Positions 24,822-31,938 of a DNA stretch of 64,000 bases are shown in pieces. The notes beneath the pieces are model-generated. The model had not been told where the DNA came from. It did no database searches and worked only from the letters and a program-made list of their open reading frames with translations. A program made the position numbers and the translations under genes. Position 1 is the stretch's first letter. Each line of letters begins with the position of its first letter. Source of the DNA: an uncultured Collinsella sp. (GTDB taxonomy: Bacteria; Actinomycetota; Coriobacteriia; Coriobacteriales; Coriobacteriaceae); assembly GCA_900757185.1 (NCBI GenBank), contig CAAEMX010000052.1, positions 21,131 to 85,130 of the forward strand, written 5' to 3'.

Positions 24822-26078
24822 ATGGCTTCCACCAACTCCAACAAGGGTCGCGCCGTCGTGCTTTCCGCCGCGTGCGTCACCATGTTCTTCATCAGCTCAA
24901 TCGCGCTGTATTCCGTCGTGAGCAAGAACCTGCTCGCCGTCTACCCCGAGTGGTCCAGCGCCCTTACCTGGGCCTTCCCGGTCTTTCAGACCATCATGGC
25001 CGTGACGGGCATCTTCGCCGGTCGCATCTCCGATAAGATCGGCCCGCGCAACGTCGTGATCGCCGCCGCCGTGTGTTACGGCTTGGGCTGGTTCATGTCC
25101 GGCACCGTCACCGAGCCGTGGCAGTTCTACCTGTGGTTCTCGCTCGTCGCCGCCATCGGCAACGGCCTGGGCTACAACCCCGCGCTCACCACCGGCCAAA
25201 AGTGGTTCATCGACAAGAAGGGCCTGGCCTCCGGCATCACCCTGGCCGCTTCGACCGCCGGCCCCGCCGTGCTGTCCCCGGTGCTCGCCTCGCTGCTCAT
25301 CCCGAGCCTGGGCATCTTTGGCGCCCTTAAGGCACTCGGCGTCATCTTCTTTGTGACGATCGCCGCCTCCGCCCTGTTCCTGAAGGCCCCCGAGGCCGGT
25401 TGGCTGCCCGAGGGCTTCGAGGCCCCCAAGGGTGGCGCACATGCCGGCACCTTCGGCGACCTCACCCCGGGCGAGATGGTCAAGACCCCGCGCTTCTGGG
25501 TCCTCATCGTCACCTTCGCCTTTGCCGCCACCGCGGGCACCCTGCTCGTGGGCAAGGTTGCCTCCATCGCCGCTGTCCAGCTCTTCGCCGACCCCACGAG
25601 CGCCGCGGCCGTCGCCCTCGGCGGCGTGGTCGTCTCCGTCAACACCTGCGCCAACCTGGTCGGCCGTCTGTCCTTTGGCCAGATCATCGACAAGCTCGGC
25701 GCCTACAAGTCGCTGCTCATCAGCCTTGTCGTCACCATCGTCGCGCTCGTCATCATGTCGATGAGCTTTACGCAGAGCATGTTCTTTGTGGCGCTCGCCC
25801 TGCTCGGCTTTAGCTTTGGCGCCCTGCTCGTCATCTACCCGCCGCTCACCGGTGGCGCCTTTGGCACCAGCAACATCGGCGTCAACTACGGCATCATGTT
25901 TTTGGGCTATGCCGCTTCCACCTGGATCAGCCAGCCCATCACCGCCGTGCTGTATCACGCCGAGGCCGGCAGCGCCGCCTACCAGCAGTCCTTCTACGGC
26001 GCCATTGTGATTGCCGCCATCGCCGTCGTGCTCACCGTCTACATGATGGTCTCCGACAGCAAGAAGAAGTCCGCCTAG
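24822..26078 (+). CDS. MFS transporter, oxalate/formate antiporter (OFA) type
   Basis: A 418-residue carrier with twelve predicted helices. The segments AGRISDKIGPRNVV (loop 2-3) and GNGLGYNPALTTGQKWFIDKKGLASGI (helix 4-5) fit the OFA family, which moves small carboxylates. Lies 66 bases after the SDR gene and before the dehydrogenase. A perfect AAAGGGAC palindrome follows its stop at 26,088-26,118, inside the operon. Substrate not determinable. Confidence 0.88.
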   Translation: MASTNSNKGRAVVLSAACVTMFFISSIALYSVVSKNLLAVYPEWSSALTWAFPVFQTIMAVTGIFAGRISDKIGPRNVVIAAAVCYGLGWFMSGTVTEPWQFYLWFSLVAAIGNGLGYNPALTTGQKWFIDKKGLASGITLAASTAGPAVLSPVLASLLIPSLGIFGALKALGVIFFVTIAASALFLKAPEAGWLPEGFEAPKGGAHAGTFGDLTPGEMVKTPRFWVLIVTFAFAATAGTLLVGKVASIAAVQLFADPTSAAAVALGGVVVSVNTCANLVGRLSFGQIIDKLGAYKSLLISLVVTIVALVIMSMSFTQSMFFVALALLGFSFGALLVIYPPLTGGAFGTSNIGVNYGIMFLGYAASTWISQPITAVLYHAEAGSAAYQQSFYGAIVIAAIAVVLTVYMMVSDSKKKSA

Positions 26079-26087
26079 TTTTACCGA

Positions 26088-26118
26088 TGCGACAAAGGGA
26101 CAGTCCCTTTGTCGCATT
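26088..26118. repeat. AAAGGGAC dispersed palindrome, best copy
   Basis: ATGCGACAAAGGGAC and its perfect complement meet around a central A, giving a 15-bp stem with no loop to speak of. It separates the MFS gene from the next gene of the same direction. Other copies are at 484, 12,101, 15,104, 36,963 and 39,457. Confidence 0.85.
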
Positions 26119-26147
26119 CCACCGGTCACCAGTATTAAGGAGTCGAA

Positions 26148-27188
26148 ATGTCTGAGCTCAACCCCGTCCGCATTGCCGTCATCGGCGCCGGCGCCATGGG
26201 CCGCAACCACATCCGCTTTGTCACCGAGGAGCCCGAGGCCGAGCTCGTCGCCATCGCCGACGCCTTTGAGGGCGCCCGCGCCACGGCCGAGGCTGCCGGC
26301 GTGCCGTTCTTTACCGATCCCGCCCAGATGATGGACGAGGTCAAGCCCGAGGCCGTCATCATCGCCACCCCCAACGACCTGCACTTGGGCGTTGCCCGCG
26401 AGGCCATCAAGCGCAACATCGTGCCGCTGGTCGAAAAGCCGATCTCCAACGACCTCGAGGATGCCCAGGCTTTCGCCGCCGAGGCCGAGACCGCCGGCGT
26501 GCCCGTGCTCGTGGGTCAGCACCGTCGCCACAACCCCTTCGTCAACAAGGCCAAGGAGATCATCGAGTCCGGCGAGCTGGGCAAGCTCACCGTGTCGAGC
26601 TTCCACTACATGATCTATAAGAATGACGAGTACTTCGATGTCGAGTGGCGCCGCAAAAAGGGTGCCGGACCGATCTTGGTCAACCTGGTTCACGACGTGG
26701 ACCTGCTCCGCTACCTGCTGGGCGAGCCCGTCGCCGTCCAGGGCATGCAGTCCAGCGCCGCCCGCGGTTTTGAGACCGAGGACTCCGCTGTGGTCAACGT
26801 CCGTTTTGCCGATGGCGCGCTCGCAAGCATGACCATCTCCGATGCCACCGCCAGCCCCTGGAACTGGGAGGCCACCGCTCGCGAGGACCCGCAGTACCGC
26901 CCCTTCGACGCCGATGCTTACTTTATTGGCGGTACCAAGGGCGCCCTGTCGCTGCCCCGCCTGCACCAGTTCTCCTACGACGGCGCCTCCAACTGGCACA
27001 AGCCGCTGCAGATGGAGATTCCGGCCGTCGACCCGGCGCTGCCGCACAAGATGCAGCTCAAGCACTTTGTGAAGGTCGTCCGCCGCGAAGTTGAGCCCGT
27101 CGTAACCCCCGCCGATAACGTCAAGACGCTCACGCTTCTCAACGCCATCAAGGAGGCCGCCGAGACCGGCCAGCTCGTCGAGCTGTAG
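26148..27188 (+). CDS. Gfo/Idh/MocA family oxidoreductase
   Basis: A 346-residue dehydrogenase. The Rossmann motif VIGAGAMGRNH is at 11-21, and the family signature EKP is at 96-98 with Lys97 as catalytic residue. The second domain contains the usual antiparallel sheet and HDVDLLRYLLGEP. Such enzymes oxidise sugars, inositols or their derivatives with NAD(P). Third gene of the LysR-linked operon. ATG at 26148 follows AAGGAG. Confidence 0.92.
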   Translation: MSELNPVRIAVIGAGAMGRNHIRFVTEEPEAELVAIADAFEGARATAEAAGVPFFTDPAQMMDEVKPEAVIIATPNDLHLGVAREAIKRNIVPLVEKPISNDLEDAQAFAAEAETAGVPVLVGQHRRHNPFVNKAKEIIESGELGKLTVSSFHYMIYKNDEYFDVEWRRKKGAGPILVNLVHDVDLLRYLLGEPVAVQGMQSSAARGFETEDSAVVNVRFADGALASMTISDATASPWNWEATAREDPQYRPFDADAYFIGGTKGALSLPRLHQFSYDGASNWHKPLQMEIPAVDPALPHKMQLKHFVKVVRREVEPVVTPADNVKTLTLLNAIKEAAETGQLVEL

Positions 27189-27260
27189 CACCTTAGGACA
27201 GGCCGCGGCAGAAACCCCATGCCGGGCCCCTCGGTCCGCCACAAATAAGCCCCTCTTCTT

Positions 27261-27296
27261 TGCCCCGCGAGCAGCCTCCTGCCCGCGGGGCATTTT
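27261..27296 (+). terminator. Intrinsic terminator of the SDR operon
   Basis: TGCCCCGCG and CGCGGGGCA flank a 14-base loop and are followed by TTTT. Confidence 0.85.
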
Positions 27297-27358
27297 GCTA
27301 CGTTGCCAATGATTTTTCTGGGACGGGGGACTTTTTGCACCTTAGCTTGATTCGTTCG

Positions 27359-27516
27359 CCACGAAATGTGCCTATCTACTACGTTTAACCAATCACCCTC
27401 ATCCATACCGAATTTCGCGAAATAAAAACCGCAGGTAAACGGCTTGCGCATTTTCGGAAAACCGGGGGATGGTCGACCCACACGGTTCAAACGTAGTAGA
27501 TAGGCCGCTTTCGTGG
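27359..27516. repeat. 158-bp inverted-repeat element, copy A
   Basis: The ends CCACGAAATGTGCCTATCTA and CTACGTTTAA reappear inverted as AAACGTAGTAGATAGG...TTTCGTGG. Inside is AAAAACCGCAGGTAAACGG. The element at 59,328-59,485 has exactly the same length and matches its reverse complement along most of its length. It lies between a terminator and the tex gene, and pieces of the GGGACGGGG family flank it (left arm at 27,315; AGTCTTTTTT at 27,529). Confidence 0.88.
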
Positions 27517-27608
27517 TCCCGCGCCAAAACAGTCTTTTTTGAGCGAAGTGGCAGGTGGTATCCTTGGTAGCTCTGCGCTGCAAACGCACCTTTACCGCAA
27601 GGAGTTTC

Positions 27609-29756
27609 ATGGATCTTATCGCCCAGCTCGCCCGCGAGCTCAACCTTAAGGCCGCCAACATCGAAGCGGCCGTCAAGCTCATCGACGAGGGCAACACCAT
27701 CCCCTTTATCTCGCGCTACCGCAAGGAGGCCACGGGCGGCATGGACGACGTCGCCCTGCGCGCCCTCGACGAGCGCCTGTCATACCTGCGCAATCTTGAG
27801 CAGCGCAAAGAGGACGTTATCCTGCTCATCGACGCCCAGGGTAAGCTCACGCCCGAGCTCGAGCAGCAGATCCGCGAGGCCACGCAGCTCCAGCGTGTCG
27901 AGGACCTCTACAAGCCCTACCGCAAAAAGCGCATGACCCGCGCACAGAAGGCCCGCGAAGCCGGCCTGGAGCCGCTCGCCAACATGATCATCATGCAGGC
28001 CTCGGCCAAGGGCAGCGCGCTCGACGCCGCCGCAACATACGTCAACGAGGAGGCCGGCTTCGACACGCCCGAGAAGGCGCTCGCCGGCGCCGCCGACATC
28101 GTTGCCGAGACGGTGGCCGAGGACCCTGAGAACGTCGCCGACCTGCGCGCCTTTACGCAAAACACCGCCGATATCGTCGTCGAGGCGACCGACCCCGCGG
28201 AGAAGACTCCCTACGAGCCTTACTACAACTTTGACGAGCCGCTGCGCCGCATTCCTAACCACCGCGTGCTGGCTATCGACCGCGGTGAGCGCGAGGGCAA
28301 GCTCCGCGTGCGCGTGAACGTCGACGGCGCTGCCGCCACGGCACGCCTCGGCAGCCGTTGGCCCCGACGCCAGGGCGTGTTTGCCCCCATCTTCGATGCT
28401 GCCATCGCCGACGGTTACAAGCGCCTCATGGCCCCCTCGCTGGAGCGCGAGGCCCGCGCCAAACTCACCGTTCGTGCCCAAACCGAGGCCATCAATGTCT
28501 TTGCCAAGAATCTCGAAGGCCTGCTCTCGGCACGCCCCGTCCGTGGCGCCCGCGTACTCGCGCTCGATCCGGGCTACCGCACCGGCTGCAAGGTCGCCGT
28601 CATGGACGAGACCGGCAAGCTACTTGACCACGGCGTGGTCTACCCCACCAAGCCGCGCCATGACGTCGCCGGCACCAAACGCGAGCTCGCCCGCCTCGTC
28701 AAAAAGGACGGCGTCAACACCATCGTCATCGGCAACGGCACCGCCAGCCGCGAGACCGAGGAAGTCGTCTCGGAGTTCATTGCCGAGCAGGCGCCTGGGC
28801 TGCGATACACCATTGTTAACGAGGCCGGCGCGTCGGTGTACTCCGCTTCCGAGCTCGCCAGCCAGGAATATCCCGATCTGGACGTCACCGTGCGCGGCGC
28901 CATGAGCCTGGGCCGCCGCCTGCAGGACCCGTTGGCAGAGCTCGTCAAGATTCCGCCCCAGTCCATCGGCGTGGGCCAGTACCAGCACGACCTTGACCAG
29001 GCCGAGCTTTCGCGCACCCTGGGCCACGTGGTGGAGGACGTCGTCAACCGCGTGGGCGTCGACGTCAACACCGCGAGCGCGAGCCTGCTGGGATACGTAT
29101 CGGGCATCACGCCGAGCGTGGCCAAAAACATCGTGGCTTTCCGCGAGGAAAACGGCGCCTTTACCGATCGCCGCCAGCTCAAGAAGGTCCCCAAGCTGGG
29201 ACCCAAGGCATATCTCAACGCCGCGGGCTTCCTGCGCATCAGCGGCGGCAAGAACCCGCTCGACGCGACAAGCGTCCACCCCGAAAGCTACGAGGTGGCT
29301 ACGGCCGTCCTGGAGCGTGCCGGCGTTGCGGCAAGCGAACTCAGCCGCGGCGGCGTGCCCGACATCGAGCGCCGTCTGGGCAGTATCTCGGCGCTGGCAA
29401 GCGACCTGGACTGCGGCACCCTCACGCTCATCGACATTGTCAACGAGCTCAAGAAGCCCAGCCGCGACCCGCGCGACGACGCGCCCGAGGTGGTCTTTAG
29501 CCGCTCGGCACTTTCCATCGACGACCTGGAGCCCGGCATGGAACTCAAGGGCACGGTACGCAACGTTGTGGACTTTGGCGCCTTCGTCGACGTGGGCGTG
29601 CATCAGGACGGCCTCGTACACATCTCCAAGCTGGCCAACCGCTTCGTCAAGCACCCGAGCGACGTGGTGCGCGTCGGCGACACGGTCAAAGTGTGGGTCG
29701 AAAAGGTCGATCGCGACCGCAAGAAGATCTCCCTCACCATGGTGCAGGGGAAGTAA
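27609..29756 (+). CDS. tex: Tex family RNA-binding transcription accessory protein
   Basis: A 715-residue protein. In order: helical Tex N-terminal domain (NTIPFISRYRKEATGGMDD near 30), YqgF-like RNase H fold in the middle (RVLALDPGYRTGCKVAVMD), helix-hairpin-helix repeats (NTASASLLGYVSGITPSVAKNI) and a C-terminal S1 RNA-binding domain (GTVRNVVDFGAFVDVGVHQDGLVHIS). Full length for the family. It binds RNA and affects transcription and stress tolerance; mechanism in bacteria is still loosely defined. ATG at 27609 follows AAGGAG. Single gene. Confidence 0.95.
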   Translation: MDLIAQLARELNLKAANIEAAVKLIDEGNTIPFISRYRKEATGGMDDVALRALDERLSYLRNLEQRKEDVILLIDAQGKLTPELEQQIREATQLQRVEDLYKPYRKKRMTRAQKAREAGLEPLANMIIMQASAKGSALDAAATYVNEEAGFDTPEKALAGAADIVAETVAEDPENVADLRAFTQNTADIVVEATDPAEKTPYEPYYNFDEPLRRIPNHRVLAIDRGEREGKLRVRVNVDGAAATARLGSRWPRRQGVFAPIFDAAIADGYKRLMAPSLEREARAKLTVRAQTEAINVFAKNLEGLLSARPVRGARVLALDPGYRTGCKVAVMDETGKLLDHGVVYPTKPRHDVAGTKRELARLVKKDGVNTIVIGNGTASRETEEVVSEFIAEQAPGLRYTIVNEAGASVYSASELASQEYPDLDVTVRGAMSLGRRLQDPLAELVKIPPQSIGVGQYQHDLDQAELSRTLGHVVEDVVNRVGVDVNTASASLLGYVSGITPSVAKNIVAFREENGAFTDRRQLKKVPKLGPKAYLNAAGFLRISGGKNPLDATSVHPESYEVATAVLERAGVAASELSRGGVPDIERRLGSISALASDLDCGTLTLIDIVNELKKPSRDPRDDAPEVVFSRSALSIDDLEPGMELKGTVRNVVDFGAFVDVGVHQDGLVHISKLANRFVKHPSDVVRVGDTVKVWVEKVDRDRKKISLTMVQGK

Positions 29757-29770
29757 ACCGCCAAAGCAAG

Positions 29771-29976
29771 GGTACCCCCTGTAGCAGCGTGCAAAATCGC
29801 GAGTATTCTGCAATTTCCGCCGTTCCGTATGCCCCTCAGAGACGAAAAAGCAAGAAACAGCCCCCGTTTTAGCGTCATCAGAGCCAAAACGGGGGCTGTT
29901 CCATGCTTCACCCAGCTGGTAAAAGCCTTTACCTTGCTGAATACTCTCAATTTTGCACGGCGCAGGCGGGGGTACC
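29771..29976. repeat. GTGCAAAATCGCGAGTATTC inverted-repeat element, copy A
   Basis: Nested palindromes: outermost GGTACCCCC with GGGGGTACC, then GTGCAAAATCGCGAGTATTC (29,789-29,808) with its near complement at 29,939-29,958, and in the centre a terminator-like stem AACAGCCCCCGTTTT with its complement (29,856-29,900). The 20-base ends recur in an element at 63,011-63,212. It follows the tex stop. Confidence 0.85.
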
Positions 29977-30036
29977 TTTGTCCACGGCAGGATATGGAAG
30001 CCTATCACCAACCTACCGGCAAGTTCGTGTCGGCAG

Positions 30037-30106
30037 CCCCGGCCTTTCCTTTGCCTAGCGCGACCCTCGCGAAGCGCGTGAGCGATAGGGAAAGGAAAGG
30101 CCGGGG
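30037..30106. repeat. Hairpin before the transaldolase stop
   Basis: CCCCGGCCTTTCCTTTGCC pairs with GGGAAAGGAAAGGCCGGGG; the stem extends over about 24 bases with one bulge, around a loop rich in CGCGA. No T-run. It lies downstream of the minus-strand transaldolase gene. Confidence 0.8.
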
Positions 30107-30137
30107 CGAACAACCCGCGATGTAGTCAGCGTTCGCG

Positions 30138-30842
30138 TTACGGCAGGATATGGAAACCGAGCGAGGCGATATCCTTGGCAAAACCGCGCACGGTATCGAG
30201 CGAGACCTCGTACGGGTCACGGCCGATGTTCTTACGCTTGGCCAGGATGCTGTTGGGCACCGTGATGATCTGACAACCGCATCCTTCCGCCTGGTAAATA
30301 TTGATAAGCTCGCGCGTGGATGCCCACAGGACCTCGCAGTTGGGCTTGGCGGCGGCCTTCTTGACCGACTCCGTCATAAACGGAATGGGGTCGACGCCGG
30401 TGTCGGCGATGCGGCCGGCAAAGAGCGAGATAATGGACGGCGTCTCGGCGTCAACGGCCTCGACCATCTCGTCGACCTGCGCAGGCGTAAAGATGGTGGT
30501 GACGTTGACCTTGATGCCGTCGGCCGAAATCTTGCGCACCAGCTCGGCGGTGGACTCGCCCTTGGTGGTCACGCACGGAATCTTGACGTAGACGTTCTCG
30601 GCCCAGGTAGCGATCTCGCGGGCCTCGACCTCCATGGTCTCGACGTCGTCGGCAAAGACCTCAAACGAGACGGACACATCGGTGATGTGGGCCAGGACCT
30701 CCTTGGCAAACGCGCGGTAATCCGTCACGCCGCCCTTCTTCATAAGGGACGGGTTGGTCGTGAAACCCTGAACGTTGCCGCTCTCGTACATGTCGAGCAT
30801 GCCCTCGAGGTTTGCACCGTCAGCGAACACCTTGATTGCCAT
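30138..30842 (-). CDS. Transaldolase (TalC/fructose-6-phosphate aldolase-like)
   Basis: A 234-residue class I aldolase of the short transaldolase group. GFTTNPSLM is at 26-34 and the Schiff-base Lys87 is in NVYVKIP; VTTIFTPAQ and SLFAGRIAD follow. It transfers a dihydroxyacetone unit in the non-oxidative pentose phosphate pathway, or acts as an F6P aldolase. ATG at 30842 chosen; AGGAA lies upstream. Single gene. Which of the two activities applies cannot be read from these residues alone. Confidence 0.9.
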   Translation of the reverse strand: MAIKVFADGANLEGMLDMYESGNVQGFTTNPSLMKKGGVTDYRAFAKEVLAHITDVSVSFEVFADDVETMEVEAREIATWAENVYVKIPCVTTKGESTAELVRKISADGIKVNVTTIFTPAQVDEMVEAVDAETPSIISLFAGRIADTGVDPIPFMTESVKKAAAKPNCEVLWASTRELINIYQAEGCGCQIITVPNSILAKRKNIGRDPYEVSLDTVRGFAKDIASLGFHILP

Positions 30843-31035
30843 CTGCCTGATTCCTTTCGTTAGCATACGGCCGATAAACTGCTAAACACTTTACCTACGT
30901 TTATCAAGGCGTGAGCTGCGGTTTTTTATCTTCTCGGCGAACGGTATAAACACCTCAGTGTTTGGATTGATAAATCGATTGAGCATGCAAAAGCAAAGAG
31001 TCGCAGTTTGAGCAAACGTCAGAACGCGGGATTCA

Positions 31036-31863
31036 TTAGATGAGGCCGAAATGCTGCATCGCGGTGACGGTGCCGTCGTTCGCGACATCGTCGGTCACAT
31101 AGTCGGCGAGCGCCTTGACCTCGGGCATGGCGTTGCCCATGGCGACAGCCGTCTCGACGGCGCCGAGCATGCCCAGGTCGTTACCCGAATCGCCAAAGCC
31201 AAAGGTGCGCGCATTTCCCTCGCGGCCCAGGTACGCCAGCGCTCGCGCCACGCCCACACCTTTGTCAATGCCCTTGGGGCTCAGCTCGCGGTTCTGACCA
31301 CCGGTGTTGCACAGCTCAAACTCGCGCTCGATAAAGCCGTCATCGTTGGCTACGCGAGCCAGGTCGCACGCGTTAATGCACACCTTGCCTACGCGCAAAT
31401 GCCCATCGACGCGCATCTGATCAACGCCATGCACCACGCCGGCGCCTAGCAGAAATGACTGCTCAACACCAACTGGCTCAAGTGAATAGGTGGCACCGTT
31501 CGTCTCGAACAACGCCTCGCCGCCCGCCACAGTAATGCGACGCGCGAGTTCCACGATAACGTCCTCGTCAAAGCAGTCCTCATGCACCACGCGACCCTCG
31601 ATCTCGAGCGTGGCACCCGCCATGGCAACGATACCCGTCGGGTTCAGCGCGCGCAGGCCATCGGCAATCAGCCACAAGGGGCGACCCGTGCAGATAAATG
31701 CCCGGTGACCCGCATTGCGCAGGCGACCAAATGCATCGACAACGGACTTCGACGGATGGATTGCATTGAAGTCCTTATCGGTCATATCGTCGGGATCGAA
31801 CGACGTCAGCGTGCCGTCCACGTCAAAAAAGAGCACAGCGGATTCGGAGCACGCATCAATCAT
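31036..31863 (-). CDS. HAD superfamily (Cof-type) phosphatase
   Basis: A 275-residue hydrolase. Motif I FFDVDGTLT gives the nucleophile Asp14 and acid Asp16; motif II is CTGR; motif IV is GFGDSGNDLGML. The C2 cap (about 85-190) makes it a Cof/YidA-like sugar-phosphate or nucleotide phosphatase. ATG at 31863 follows AAAGGAA. Divergent from the methyltransferase gene with 75 bases between. Substrate unknown. Confidence 0.9.
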   Translation of the reverse strand: MIDACSESAVLFFDVDGTLTSFDPDDMTDKDFNAIHPSKSVVDAFGRLRNAGHRAFICTGRPLWLIADGLRALNPTGIVAMAGATLEIEGRVVHEDCFDEDVIVELARRITVAGGEALFETNGATYSLEPVGVEQSFLLGAGVVHGVDQMRVDGHLRVGKVCINACDLARVANDDGFIEREFELCNTGGQNRELSPKGIDKGVGVARALAYLGREGNARTFGFGDSGNDLGMLGAVETAVAMGNAMPEVKALADYVTDDVANDGTVTAMQHFGLI

Positions 31864-31938
31864 ATGGGTTCCTTTCGAGGATAAGGGCAAACGAAGCATC
31901 CATCATATAATGGAGCGACGCAACCAGAGAGGTCACCC

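Noticed and set aside
24897..27293. A 798-codon open frame on the minus strand across the MFS and Gfo/Idh genes
   Set aside because: It is antisense to two well-recognised genes, is rich in Gly/Asp/His from GC-rich codon complement, and has no ribosome site. The same applies to long antisense frames at 10,442-11,806, 19,065-20,606, 8,913-10,340 and 57,014-58,765.
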